A stretch of 64,000 nucleotides of DNA from Flavobacterium sp. SUN052. Its GTDB lineage: Bacteria > Bacteroidota > Bacteroidia > Flavobacteriales > Flavobacteriaceae. The notes under the pieces were generated by a model that saw nothing but the letters and a program-made list of their open reading frames with translations, ran no database searches and was not told the origin of the DNA. The DNA lies in NCBI RefSeq assembly GCF_028867935.1, contig NZ_JAPQNS010000008.1:310001-374000 (forward strand), given 5' to 3'. Positions 15,864 through 24,868 of the stretch are shown one piece after another. The position numbers and the translations under genes were made by a program. How positions within the stretch are numbered: the stretch's first letter is position 1; every line of letters starts with the position of its first letter.

Positions 15864-18239
15864 ATGAAGACCATTCTATCTATCTCCTTCTTCCTGCTGG
15901 CGGCACTAAATACGCTGGCCCAAACCCAAACCATTCGGGGCACGCTCTACGATGCAGCCTCAAAATCACCACTCGTTGGGGCCACCATCACGATTCCCGG
16001 CAGCAGTCCCTTCCTGGGTACGGTAACTGATGCCGATGGTCGTTTCCGGCTAACAAACGTACCTGTTGGGCGGATTCGAGTCAAAATCACTTCGGTTGGC
16101 TACGAAGATCTGCTGCTTAACGAAGTAGTGCTCAATGCCGGTAAAGAAGTAGTGCTGGACTTGCCCCTGACCGAAAGCGTCACCAATCTCAATGAGGTAA
16201 AAGTGGCTTACAATCGGTCGGAAGATCGGCTGGCGACCAACAACGAAAACGTGACCGTGTCGGGGCGGCCGTTCAATGCGGCCGAAACAGCCCGTTACGC
16301 TGGTAGCTTTGGCGACCCCTCGCGCATGGCAGCCAACTTTGCAGGAGTAAGCGGGGCTAATGACTCACGCAACGATATTGTGGTGCGGGGCAACTCACCA
16401 GCCTCTTTGCTGTGGCGGCTCGACGGGGTCAATATCCCCAACCCAAACCACTTTGGAGCGCTGGGCACCTCGGGCGGGCCGGTGTCGATGCTCAACAACA
16501 ACCTGCTGGCTAAGTCCGATTTTCTGACGAGCGCGTTTCCGAGCGAGTACGCCAACGCAGTCGGGTCGGTGTTCGATGTAAAGTTGCGCCGGGGCAACGA
16601 CGAAAAACACGAGTTTCTGACCCAGGTTGGGTTTAACGGTGTGGAGGTAGGTGCTGAAGGGCCACTGAGTCAGAAAGCCAATAGCCAGGGTCGGCGGGCG
16701 TCGTATCTGGTCAATTATCGGTATTCGGTGTTTGCTTTGCTACAAAATATAGGCTTCAAGATAGCGGGTGTTCCCAAGTACCAGGACTTTACGTTCAAGG
16801 CCGATATTCCGGTGGGACAACGCGGCAACCTGTCGATGTGGACGCTGGGCGGACGTAGCCAGATCTCGTTCCTTGGCAAGGACGTGGACACTGAAAAGCC
16901 CGATGCATACGGCGACGAAAACACCAATACCCGCGTGAAATATTTCACCGGTATTGGAGCTATTTCCTACGAACATCGCTTTACCGATCGCACCTATGGC
17001 AAACTGACGGTGTCTGGCTCGCGCACTACGCCAACGTTCCTGGGCGACACGGTGATTTACCGAAACGGCAAAGAAATCGCTCAGGAAATCGCCAACGCAG
17101 AATCAGAATTTACGCAGAATAAACTATCGGTCAACGCATTCCTGTCGCACAAAATCAGCGCCAAAGACAAGATTTCGGGTGGGGTTATCGTCGACATGAT
17201 TCAGTATGATTTACAGAACCAACAACTGTATCCGGTGGCGAAGTCCCTGCGCGATGCCACGGGCGAAACATCCCTTTTGCAGATTTACAGCCAATGGAAA
17301 CACCGGTTCAACAATCGGATGACGCTAAACACCGGCCTGAATTTTCTACGGCTTCAGCTTAACGGCTCTACGGCTATCGAACCTCGCGCCGGTTTATCGT
17401 ATCAACTCAGCCCGACCAGTTCGCTCAATGCGGGCTACGGCCTGCATAGCCAGATGCAACCAATGCTGACGTATTTCTACCAGACCCGCCAGCCCAACGG
17501 TACCTACGCGCTGACCAACAAAAATCTGGATTTTACGCGCAGCCACCATGCCGTTGTTGGCTACGAACGACTGATTGGTGGCAACCTGCGGCTCAAGCTG
17601 GAAGCCTACCATCAATGGATTTTCAACGCACCGGTTGAGCAAACATCCAGTTACTATTCACTCCTGACCGAAGGGGCCAGCTTTGCACCCATCGACAAAG
17701 GAAACTTGGTGAACAAAGGCACTGGCCGTAATTATGGCGTGGAAATGACGCTGGAGCGGTTTTTTACTAACAATTACTATTTTCTGCTGACAACCTCACT
17801 GTTTGAATCAAAATACAAAGGCAGCGACGGCATTGAGCGCAACACGCCGTTCAACAACCGCTACGTGGTGAATTTGCTAACGGGCCGGGAGTTTCGGCTA
17901 GGTCGAAACAATGTGTTCAGTATAAACTGGAAATTAACCACCGCTGGAGGCCGTTTCATTACCCCAATCAATCTAGAGCAGTCGGCGGCTCAGGGGCAGC
18001 CCGTAAATGAATACGACCGGGCTTTTTCGAGCCGCCAGACACCATATTTCCGCACCGATCTGAAGATTGGATACAAAATCAACCAAGCCCGAATGACGCA
18101 CGAAATAGCCTTCGACTTGCAGAATCTGACTAATGCCCAAAATGTGCTTCAACAGGCTTACAACCCGCGCACCAATCGCATTGGCACAGCCTATCAGCAA
18201 GGTTTTTTGCCGGTTCCGTTTTACCGGCTGACGTTCTAA
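15864..18239 (+). CDS. TonB-dependent receptor with carboxypeptidase-like domain
   Basis: The 791-residue protein has a signal peptide (ILSISFFLLAALNTLAQ). A carboxypeptidase regulatory-like domain follows (TIRGTLYDAASKSPLVGA, then VTDADGRFRLTNVPVG), then the plug (DIVVRGNSPASLLWRLDGV) and a long barrel ending in PVPFYRLTF with a terminal aromatic residue. No SusD partner is next to it. The LytS/LytTR pair lies directly upstream with a predicted operator between them, so expression is likely controlled by that pair. It resembles the receptor at 57.4-59.8 kb. The ligand is unknown. Confidence 0.92.
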   Translation: MKTILSISFFLLAALNTLAQTQTIRGTLYDAASKSPLVGATITIPGSSPFLGTVTDADGRFRLTNVPVGRIRVKITSVGYEDLLLNEVVLNAGKEVVLDLPLTESVTNLNEVKVAYNRSEDRLATNNENVTVSGRPFNAAETARYAGSFGDPSRMAANFAGVSGANDSRNDIVVRGNSPASLLWRLDGVNIPNPNHFGALGTSGGPVSMLNNNLLAKSDFLTSAFPSEYANAVGSVFDVKLRRGNDEKHEFLTQVGFNGVEVGAEGPLSQKANSQGRRASYLVNYRYSVFALLQNIGFKIAGVPKYQDFTFKADIPVGQRGNLSMWTLGGRSQISFLGKDVDTEKPDAYGDENTNTRVKYFTGIGAISYEHRFTDRTYGKLTVSGSRTTPTFLGDTVIYRNGKEIAQEIANAESEFTQNKLSVNAFLSHKISAKDKISGGVIVDMIQYDLQNQQLYPVAKSLRDATGETSLLQIYSQWKHRFNNRMTLNTGLNFLRLQLNGSTAIEPRAGLSYQLSPTSSLNAGYGLHSQMQPMLTYFYQTRQPNGTYALTNKNLDFTRSHHAVVGYERLIGGNLRLKLEAYHQWIFNAPVEQTSSYYSLLTEGASFAPIDKGNLVNKGTGRNYGVEMTLERFFTNNYYFLLTTSLFESKYKGSDGIERNTPFNNRYVVNLLTGREFRLGRNNVFSINWKLTTAGGRFITPINLEQSAAQGQPVNEYDRAFSSRQTPYFRTDLKIGYKINQARMTHEIAFDLQNLTNAQNVLQQAYNPRTNRIGTAYQQGFLPVPFYRLTF

Positions 18240-18261
18240 TCGCATTACCCTATTTTCCACT

Positions 18262-18269
18262 TAACTTTG
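18262..18269 (+). promoter_or_regulatory. -7 promoter element of the nitrilase-like gene
   Basis: TAACTTTG matches the Bacteroidota -7 consensus TAnnTTTG exactly, 21 bases before the ATG at 18291. No clear -33 TTG at the ideal distance was seen. Confidence 0.5.
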
Positions 18270-18290
18270 TCAGTCACCTTCTTTTGAGTC

Positions 18291-19247
18291 ATGCAAAACC
18301 TAAAGATTGCGACGGCGCAATTCGAGAACGCCAGTGGAGACAAAACCTACAACCTCCAGGTCATCGACCAATTAGCCGCTCAGGCTGCCCAACAGGGCGC
18401 TCAGGTTATCGCTTTTCACGAATGCTCGATCACAGGCTACACCTTTGCTCGCCATTTATCACGTGAGCAGATGCTTGACCTGTCCGAGGTTATCCCCGAC
18501 GGACCCAGTATTCAGCAGCTCATTCAGATTGCCCGGAAAAACAACATTGCCGTGCTGGCTGGCCTCTTCGAGAAAGATGAGCACGATCAGTTGTTCAAGG
18601 CGTATGTGTGTGTTGATAAAGACGGCCTGATTGCCAAGTATCGTAAGTTGCATCCGTTCATAAATCCGCACCTGACGCCGGGTAATGAATATGTTGTATT
18701 CGATTTGTACGGCTGGAAATGTGGCATTCTGATTTGCTACGACAACAATGTAGTGGAGAATGTGCGGGCAACTGCCTTGCTGGGAGCCGATATTATTTTT
18801 ATGCCCCACGTAACCATGCTGACCCCTTCAACCCGGCCGGGGGCAGGCTTCGCCGATCCGAAGCTGTGGGAAAATCGCGAGCAGGACCCAACCTCACTAC
18901 GATTGGAATTCGATGGTTTGAAAGGCCGGGCCTGGCTTATGAAATGGTTGCCGGCGCGAGCCTATGACAATGGCATTTACGCTGTTTTTTCGAATCCGAT
19001 CGGCATGGACGACGACCAGCTCAAAAATGGTTGCTCGATGATTATTGATCCCTTTGGCGATGTCATTGCCGAATGTCGTGAGTTGGGTGATGCTATTGCA
19101 ATAGCGACCTGCGCCCCCGAAAAACTCCAGCAGGCGGGCGGCTACCGATACCGAAAAGCCCGACGCCCCGATTTATACCGTGCTATTATTGGTCAGGAGC
19201 ATACGCCCGAGCAAAAAGTAGTCTGGCTACAGCCTGATTCTAAGTAG
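18291..19247 (+). CDS. Nitrilase-superfamily carbon-nitrogen hydrolase
   Basis: The 318-residue protein has the Glu-Lys-Cys triad of the nitrilase superfamily: Glu44 (AFHECSITGY), Lys119 (AKYRKLHPF) and Cys149 (CGILICYDNNVVENVRA). These enzymes hydrolyse amides, nitriles or carbamoyl groups in the cytoplasm. The substrate is not indicated by the sequence. It has its own promoter-like element and is followed, after a 72-base gap, by a hydroxyacid dehydrogenase gene in the same direction. Confidence 0.88.
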   Translation: MQNLKIATAQFENASGDKTYNLQVIDQLAAQAAQQGAQVIAFHECSITGYTFARHLSREQMLDLSEVIPDGPSIQQLIQIARKNNIAVLAGLFEKDEHDQLFKAYVCVDKDGLIAKYRKLHPFINPHLTPGNEYVVFDLYGWKCGILICYDNNVVENVRATALLGADIIFMPHVTMLTPSTRPGAGFADPKLWENREQDPTSLRLEFDGLKGRAWLMKWLPARAYDNGIYAVFSNPIGMDDDQLKNGCSMIIDPFGDVIAECRELGDAIAIATCAPEKLQQAGGYRYRKARRPDLYRAIIGQEHTPEQKVVWLQPDSK

Positions 19248-19319
19248 GTCAAGTACCGTTCAGGCCTCAGATCAATTCGTCATTTCCAGTAAACAGACCA
19301 ATTACACTGGCTTTAGTAA

Positions 19320-20204
19320 GTGAACGAACCCCTGAACATGGAGAAAGTAGGATTTATTGGATTAGGCATCATGGGTAAACCGATGGCGCTCAATCTGCTC
19401 AAAGCTGGCTACCCGGTGGCGGTTTTAAGCCGAAACAAAGCCGCTGGCGATCTAACGGCCGCCGGTGCGCAGGCCTACCCAACCACCAAAGAGCTGGCCC
19501 AACAGTGTACCGTACTATTCACCATGTTGCCTGACACGCCCGACGTTGAACAGGTTGTGTCGGGCCCCGACGGTATTCTGGAAGGTATTCAGCCCGGCGC
19601 TTTGTACATTGATATGTCGACCATTTCGCCAGCAACTGCCCGTTCTATTCACCAACTAATGCAGGAAAAAGGCGCTGAATCTATTGACGCGCCGGTTTCG
19701 GGTGGGCAGGTTGGAGCCGAAAATGCGTCACTGTCCATTATGGCGGGTGGCAGCGGGCCTGCATTTCTACGAGCCTTGCCCTTGTTTCAGGCCTTGGGGA
19801 AAAATGTGGTGCATATGGGCGGGCCGGGAGCCGGTCAAACCACCAAAGCCTGCAACCAGATGATTGTGGGCATAACCATTCAGGCCGTTGCCGAAGCGAT
19901 GGCGCTAGCCCGTGAAGCAGGCGTTGATCTGGCGAAAACGCGGGAGGTTCTGCTGGGCGGCTTTGCTCAGAGCCGCATCCTCGACCTGCACGGCAAGCGG
20001 ATGATCGAGCGGAATTTTGAACCGGGTGGTAAGCTCAAATTTCACAAAAAAGACCTCAACATTGCGCTACAGATTGGCCGGGAGTTTTCGGTGCCGTTAA
20101 TGAATACAGAACTGGTTTCGGCACAAATGGACGAAGCCATGAAGCGGGGCCTTGGCGACCTCGACCACAGTGCGCTTTTGTTGCTTTTAGACAAAAAAAC
20201 ATAG
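19320..20204 (+). CDS. NAD(P)-dependent beta-hydroxyacid dehydrogenase
   Basis: The protein begins with MEKVGFIGLGIMGKPMALNL (GxGxxG) from ATG at 19338; the frame is open from GTG at 19320. The substrate signature IDAPVSGGQVGAENASLSIM and the catalytic Lys in GAGQTTKACNQMIVG identify the 3-hydroxyisobutyrate/2-hydroxy-3-oxopropionate reductase family. It could reduce tartronate semialdehyde or a related acid. It is a different subgroup from the DUF1932 enzyme in the meta-cleavage cluster. Confidence 0.88.
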   Translation: MNEPLNMEKVGFIGLGIMGKPMALNLLKAGYPVAVLSRNKAAGDLTAAGAQAYPTTKELAQQCTVLFTMLPDTPDVEQVVSGPDGILEGIQPGALYIDMSTISPATARSIHQLMQEKGAESIDAPVSGGQVGAENASLSIMAGGSGPAFLRALPLFQALGKNVVHMGGPGAGQTTKACNQMIVGITIQAVAEAMALAREAGVDLAKTREVLLGGFAQSRILDLHGKRMIERNFEPGGKLKFHKKDLNIALQIGREFSVPLMNTELVSAQMDEAMKRGLGDLDHSALLLLLDKKT

Positions 20205-20310
20205 ATGTTAGACGGTGCGAGTAAGCAATGGATGTTTCTAACGATTGTTTTGCCTAGATTACGGTTTCTGAATCAACCTGGCAATACAACCATTTTAAAC
20301 GCACAAGTCC

Positions 20311-21675
20311 ATGAGAAAACTGATTACCTTACTTCTATTTGGTATTTCGCTTTATTCCTCCGGCCAAAACGCCGACTCAGTCGCTATTCGAAAAATTTAT
20401 AGCGAAGCGCTTTCCAATAGCAAATCACACGAATGGCTTCGCCATCTGACCAAGCAGATTGGGCCACGGCTCAGCGGCTCTGAGGGTGCCCAAAAAGCCG
20501 TCGACTGGACCAAACAACTGATGGAGCAGCAGGGCTTTGATCGGGTGTTCCTGCAGGAAGTGATGGTGCCGCACTGGGTACGCGGAGCCAAAGAAGTGGC
20601 CTATATTCAGAATGGGAAACAGAAAACAACCGTCCCTATAGCTGCTCTGGGCGGATCGGTAGCCACGGCCGACAAAGGCGTTGAAGCCCAGGTCATCGAG
20701 GTCAAAAGTTTCCCTGAATTGCGTGCCCTAGGGGCCGAGAAAGTGAAAGGCAAAATCGTGTTTTTCAACCGGCCAATGGACCCCACCAAAATCATTACGT
20801 TTGAAGCCTACGGTGGGGCCGTCGATCAGCGGGCCAACGGCGCTACCGAAGCCGCCAAGTTGGGGGCCGTTGGCGCCATTGTCCGTTCGATGGGTCTGGC
20901 GCAGGACGACAACCCGCATACGGGTGGTACTCGCTACGGTACGGGGGTCCCGCTGATTCCGACAGCAGCCATCAGCACCAACGGCGCGAACCTGCTCAGT
21001 AAATCACTGGCCGAGAATCCAAGCCTGACGTTTTACTTCAAGCAAAACTGCGAAACCCTTCCTGACGCGAAGTCATACAATGTGGTGGGTGAACTAAAAG
21101 GCTCCGAAAAACCCGACGAAATTATTGTGGTGGGTGGCCACCTCGATTCGTGGGATTTAGCTGAAGGAGCTCACGATGATGGTACGGGCTGTGTGCAGTC
21201 GATTGAAGTGCTACGGATCATGAAAGCGCTGGGTATTAAACCCAAGCGTACCATTCGGGCGGTGATGTTCATGAACGAAGAGAACGGCCTGCGTGGGGGC
21301 ATCAAATATGCCGATCTGGCCAAACAGAATAACGAAAAACACATTGCCGCCATTGAGTCCGACGAGGGTGGTTTTACCCCTCGTGGCTTCGGTATTGTTG
21401 GGACGGCTCAGCAAAAAGAAAAAGTCATTCAGTGGAAACCGCTCCTGTCGCCTTACGGTCTGCACGACATTGGCCCCGGCGGTGGTGGAGCCGATATTGG
21501 CCCTCTGGTTAACATCGGGACCGTATTATTTGGCTTCAAACCCGATTCACAGCGTTACTTCGACTTTCACCATACCCCCGCTGACCGGTTCGAGATGGTT
21601 AACAAGCGCGAACTTGAATTAGGAGGGGCCGCCATGGCTGCGCTGGTTTATCTGCTGGACACTTACGGCCTGTAG
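20311..21675 (+). CDS. M28-family Zn peptidase (PGCP-like)
   Basis: The 454-residue protein has a signal peptide (MRKLITLLLFGISLYSSGQ). A PA-like inserted domain lies in the middle (VKGKIVFFNRPMDPTKI). The metal motifs of M28 are VVGGHLDSWDLAEGAHDDGTG, MFMNEENGLRGG, IESDEGGF and FHHTPADRFE. The catalytic Glu pair is in NEEN. It resembles plasma glutamate carboxypeptidase and should release amino acids from small peptides in the periplasm or outside. It ends just before a perfect palindrome. Confidence 0.92.
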   Translation: MRKLITLLLFGISLYSSGQNADSVAIRKIYSEALSNSKSHEWLRHLTKQIGPRLSGSEGAQKAVDWTKQLMEQQGFDRVFLQEVMVPHWVRGAKEVAYIQNGKQKTTVPIAALGGSVATADKGVEAQVIEVKSFPELRALGAEKVKGKIVFFNRPMDPTKIITFEAYGGAVDQRANGATEAAKLGAVGAIVRSMGLAQDDNPHTGGTRYGTGVPLIPTAAISTNGANLLSKSLAENPSLTFYFKQNCETLPDAKSYNVVGELKGSEKPDEIIVVGGHLDSWDLAEGAHDDGTGCVQSIEVLRIMKALGIKPKRTIRAVMFMNEENGLRGGIKYADLAKQNNEKHIAAIESDEGGFTPRGFGIVGTAQQKEKVIQWKPLLSPYGLHDIGPGGGGADIGPLVNIGTVLFGFKPDSQRYFDFHHTPADRFEMVNKRELELGGAAMAALVYLLDTYGL

Positions 21676-21697
21676 ACTTCAATAAATAGGATCTGGC

Positions 21698-21739
21698 ATT
21701 GCCCCTTTGTGCTAGTGCGCACTAGCACAAAGGGGCAAT
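21698..21739. repeat. Perfect 42-base palindrome
   Basis: Arms 21698-21718 and 21719-21739 are exact reverse complements with no loop. The unit starts ATTGCCCCTTTGTGCTAGTG. It lies 22 bases after the M28 stop and before the GNAT gene. It lacks a T-tract, so it is not a classical intrinsic terminator, though it could slow polymerase or bind a dimeric protein. Confidence 0.9.
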
Positions 21740-21765
21740 TGTCTAGTACTCAAACAAACGATTAC

Positions 21766-22263
21766 ATGATTGCCTACCCCATTCAAATTAAGCCGTACAC
21801 GTCTCACTATCAGCAACAGGTTATTGATCTTATTCTGGGTATTCAGCAAGGCGAGTTTGGCGTGCCGCTCACCATTGCCGACCAACCCGACTTGCTGATA
21901 ATCGAATCTTTTTATCAGGCAGGACGGGGGAATTTCTGGTGCGCCGTTACAGAAACAGACCAACTCATTGGCACAATTTCCCTAATCGATGTTGGGGAGG
22001 ACTTCGGTACGATCCGAAAAATGTTTGTCCATGCCGACTATCGGGGTCGCGAGTTAGGCACGGCAACCCGGCTACTACATACGCTCGAAACGCACGCTAA
22101 AGTCAACGGTATGAACGCCCTATACCTCGGCACACTTGATATTCTAACGGCAGCGCAACGGTTCTACGTCAAAAATAACTATGTCCTGATCGATGCCAGT
22201 ACGCTGCCCGAAGCCTTTCCCCGAATGCGTGTTGACAACCGCTTTTTCAGAAAAGAATTATAA
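21766..22263 (+). CDS. GNAT-family N-acetyltransferase
   Basis: ATG at 21766 gives 165 residues (MIAYPIQIKPYTSHYQQ). The frame opens earlier at 21709, but that would place the start inside the palindrome. The acetyl-CoA site appears as IRKMFVHADYRGRELGTATRLL, the usual beta4-alpha3 motif with RxxGxA-like spacing. The C-terminal part ALYLGTLDILTAAQRFYVKNNYV matches the family. The acceptor substrate cannot be told. It stands alone between the M28 and sulfite dehydrogenase genes. Confidence 0.85.
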   Translation: MIAYPIQIKPYTSHYQQQVIDLILGIQQGEFGVPLTIADQPDLLIIESFYQAGRGNFWCAVTETDQLIGTISLIDVGEDFGTIRKMFVHADYRGRELGTATRLLHTLETHAKVNGMNALYLGTLDILTAAQRFYVKNNYVLIDASTLPEAFPRMRVDNRFFRKEL

Positions 22264-22336
22264 TCTCATCGCCGTTTTAGTCTAATTCATCTAGCTCTGC
22301 AGGTAGGGATTCTATCATGTTGCGGCCCTTTTCTCG

Positions 22337-22344
22337 TATCTTTG
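22337..22344 (+). promoter_or_regulatory. -7 promoter element of the sulfite dehydrogenase operon
   Basis: TATCTTTG fits the TAnnTTTG consensus and lies 31 bases before the ATG at 22376. TTG at 22320 is a weak, short-spaced -33 candidate. Confidence 0.5.
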
Positions 22345-22375
22345 ACTCTTCTGATGACTGGAAGATTCTGCCTGT

Positions 22376-23632
22376 ATGTCCAACGTTGATTCGACAAACC
22401 AACTTTTTGATCGCCGGGGTTTCCTGCGCAAAAGCACTCTGGCTACCCTGACCACGCTGCTGGGAACCGAACTGGTTTTTGCCGACCGATTGCCGCGCCA
22501 TTACCTCCCGCTGGCGTTCGACCTCCTCGGTGGTCCACCCGATCCAATGGCCGATAAGCACAAGGACATGATTGTGCTGAACGACAAGCCCTGGAATGTG
22601 GACACGCCCGCGCACCTGCTCGACGATAAGGTGACGCCTGCCGACCGGATGTTTATCCGCAACAACGGCTTAATTCCCGAAAAAATTGATCCCGAAACCT
22701 GGACGCTGACCATCAACGGTGAGTCGGTGAAGGGGGCTAAAACCTATTCGCTGGCCGATCTGAAAAAGAAGTTCCGTCCGCAAACCTATCAACTTGTGCT
22801 GGAGTGCGCAGGTAACGGCCGAGCCGGCTATTACCCCAAAACAGCGGGTAACCAATGGAATGAAGGTGCCGTAAGCTGTGCAGAATGGACAGGAGTTCGG
22901 CTTAAAGATATTCTGGCCGACGTAGGCCTGAAGTCAGATGCCGTTTATATAGGCTACTACGGCCGCGACCTGCATTTAAGTCAGGATCCCAAACAGGCGG
23001 TGATTTCTCGTGGAGTGCCCATGCACAAAGCGCTCGAAGACGAAACCATTGTGGCCTGGGCCATGAACGGCAAAGATATTCCGCTCACTCACGGTGCACC
23101 GCTGCGCCTGGTGATTGGGGGTTGGCCCGCGTCGGTGTCGGGCAAGTGGCTGCACACAATCAGCGTGCGCAACAAGGTTCACGACGGCGCCAAAATGACC
23201 GGCAAGAGCTACAAAGTCCCTATTAACCCGGTAGAACCCGGCGTTGATCCGCCCGAAGACAAGTTCAAGATTATTGAATCGATGCCGGTAAAGTCGTTGA
23301 TTACGTTCCCCAAAACGGGTACATCAATAAAAACAGGTCAGCCCATTGCGCTTCGGGGCCATGCCTGGGCAGGCGACCGGGCGGTGCGTAAAATGGAAAT
23401 CTCACTGGATTTCGGGGCAACCTGGCAACCAGCCAAGCTGGATGCTCCCCGCAACCGGCTGGCCTGGCAACATTGGTCGGCCGAGGTAAAGCCACCCCGC
23501 CCCGGCTACTATGAACTCTGGGCGCGTGCCACCGACGATGCTGGTGTGGCACAACCTATGGTGATGCCGCAATGGAACCCCGAAGGGTACTGTAACAATG
23601 CCTGTCATCGGATAGCCGTTAAAGTGGTGTAA
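22376..23632 (+). CDS. Molybdopterin sulfite oxidase/dehydrogenase (SorA-like)
   Basis: The 418-residue protein has a Tat signal (FDRRGFLRKSTLATLTTLLG), fitting a cofactor loaded in the cytoplasm. The molybdopterin-binding domain shows the Mo-ligating Cys144 in LVLECAGNGRAGYY. Other conserved blocks are GVRLKDILADVGL and LRLVIGGWPASVSGKWL. A C-terminal Mo-co dimerisation domain follows (SLITFPKTGTSIKTGQPIAL, KMEISLDFGATW). It oxidises sulfite to sulfate in the periplasm. The monohaem cytochrome gene 14 bases downstream is the likely electron acceptor. Confidence 0.9.
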   Translation: MSNVDSTNQLFDRRGFLRKSTLATLTTLLGTELVFADRLPRHYLPLAFDLLGGPPDPMADKHKDMIVLNDKPWNVDTPAHLLDDKVTPADRMFIRNNGLIPEKIDPETWTLTINGESVKGAKTYSLADLKKKFRPQTYQLVLECAGNGRAGYYPKTAGNQWNEGAVSCAEWTGVRLKDILADVGLKSDAVYIGYYGRDLHLSQDPKQAVISRGVPMHKALEDETIVAWAMNGKDIPLTHGAPLRLVIGGWPASVSGKWLHTISVRNKVHDGAKMTGKSYKVPINPVEPGVDPPEDKFKIIESMPVKSLITFPKTGTSIKTGQPIALRGHAWAGDRAVRKMEISLDFGATWQPAKLDAPRNRLAWQHWSAEVKPPRPGYYELWARATDDAGVAQPMVMPQWNPEGYCNNACHRIAVKVV

Positions 23633-23646
23633 AGCGAGAAAAGTCA

Positions 23647-24045
23647 ATGGAAAAAGTCATTTTGGGTTGCATGATGGTAATTACCGGACTGGTGTACGAT
23701 GGATCTATAACGGCCCAGCAGTCAGAACGCCGAACCCTTACAAATCCACCGTATCAAACCGCCGACACGCTGCAACTCGACAAGGAAACCAATCTGGTGA
23801 TTGATGAGCGACTGACACTGGTAAAAGCGCAGTGTACGGCCTGCCATTCGAGTAAGCTGATTTTGCAATCGCACCTGACCCGCGACGGTTGGCGGCAGAA
23901 AATTCGCTGGATGCAACGCACGCAAAAACTCTGGGACCTAGGCGAATCCGAACCTGTGGTCCTTGACTATTTGGCCAAATATTACGGTCCTCAAGACCGC
24001 ACATTCGATGGGCGTAGATTACCCTTACCCAAGCAGAAGTGGTAA
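23647..24045 (+). CDS. Monohaem c-type cytochrome (SorB-like)
   Basis: The 132-residue protein has an N-terminal signal-like segment (VILGCMMVITGLVYDGSI) and one haem motif CTACH (Cys63, Cys66, His67) in KAQCTACHSSKLIL. A Met in KIRWMQRTQ is a candidate axial ligand. It is directly downstream of the sulfite dehydrogenase gene. Known SorAB enzymes use such a subunit to pass electrons to the respiratory chain. Confidence 0.85.
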   Translation: MEKVILGCMMVITGLVYDGSITAQQSERRTLTNPPYQTADTLQLDKETNLVIDERLTLVKAQCTACHSSKLILQSHLTRDGWRQKIRWMQRTQKLWDLGESEPVVLDYLAKYYGPQDRTFDGRRLPLPKQKW

Positions 24046-24057
24046 TAATATCCGTTT

Positions 24058-24080
24058 CAGGTTTCAGCCATTGAAACCTG
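24058..24080 (+). repeat. Short hairpin after the cytochrome gene
   Basis: CAGGTTTCA at 24058-24066 pairs exactly with 24072-24080 across a 5-base loop. No run of T follows, so termination is uncertain. Confidence 0.5.
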
Positions 24081-24100
24081 AGGCTTGAAACAGTCATACT

Positions 24101-24868
24101 TTGTCATCAAAAGCACTATATCAGAACCTGTATCAGTCGGAACATCTGTTCCGGGTGCCCACCGAAACCCTCACCGATTGGGGTCAGGAACCAACGGCGC
24201 TGGTTGAGCCAGTTGTGATTCCGCCTGTTCCGAAGGTGCCACCTGTCCGCTTACCCGAAGTGCCAGTTATTGTGGAGAAAGCCGTTGAGGTAACGGTGCC
24301 ATTGGTGCCTGAGCCAGAACTGGTTCCACCGCCTACTCGGGCTGCAGAACGGGAGCTTATACCCTCACAGGCCGTCAATGAACCAAATGACGAACAGTCT
24401 GTAAGTACACCAGTAAATGAGCGTTCGGTGGGAACACAGACTGAGGAACCCGCTCCAATCGCCGACACCCGCCCTCCCATACGCTCGGCGGAGACCCCAA
24501 AACCAGCCTTGATCAAGCACAAAGTACTTTTACTGGCCGATGAAGACTTGTCGCCCAGCGATTTGCTCTTTCTGGAACGTATTTTAAAAGCCGTCAATCT
24601 GGACATCGACGGTGTTGATCTGCTGAATGTATATGGCGTTTCGGATGTGGACTTTGCGGCTGTTCTGCGCAATAAGTACATCAATCATTTTATCACCTTT
24701 GGGGTGCCGTTTCAACGCATTAACCTGGATATTATGATGGATCGTTACCATCCAATTCGGTTCGATGGGATCACGTTCCTGATGGCCGACTCGCTACCCG
24801 TCATTGAAGCTAATCAAGCCTTGAAAAAACTCCTCTGGAACTCGTTAAAGCGTGTTTTTGAACTTTGA
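24101..24868 (+). CDS. Proline-rich linker protein with small C-terminal domain (possible HolD-like)
   Basis: The 255-residue protein starts from TTG and has three parts. These are a short N-terminal motif (ALYQNLYQSEHLFRVP), about 120 residues rich in Pro, Val and Glu, and a folded C-terminal domain from about residue 142 (KHKVLLLADEDLSPSDLLFL). That domain ends FLMADSLPVIEANQALKKLL plus WNSLKRVF. The order of blocks recalls the DNA polymerase III psi subunit (HolD), which also ends with a leucine/LW helix. The resemblance is by eye only and weak. The permease gene overlaps its stop by 4 bases. Confidence 0.5.
   Translation: MSSKALYQNLYQSEHLFRVPTETLTDWGQEPTALVEPVVIPPVPKVPPVRLPEVPVIVEKAVEVTVPLVPEPELVPPPTRAAERELIPSQAVNEPNDEQSVSTPVNERSVGTQTEEPAPIADTRPPIRSAETPKPALIKHKVLLLADEDLSPSDLLFLERILKAVNLDIDGVDLLNVYGVSDVDFAAVLRNKYINHFITFGVPFQRINLDIMMDRYHPIRFDGITFLMADSLPVIEANQALKKLLWNSLKRVFEL

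Noticed and set aside
21709..21765. Upstream extension of the GNAT gene
   Set aside because: It would be encoded by the right part of the palindrome and lacks similarity to acetyltransferases. ATG at 21766 is preferred.
24184..24684. A 166-codon Ser/Thr-rich frame on the minus strand
   Set aside because: It is antisense to the proline-rich linker of the 255-residue protein and its composition follows from that.
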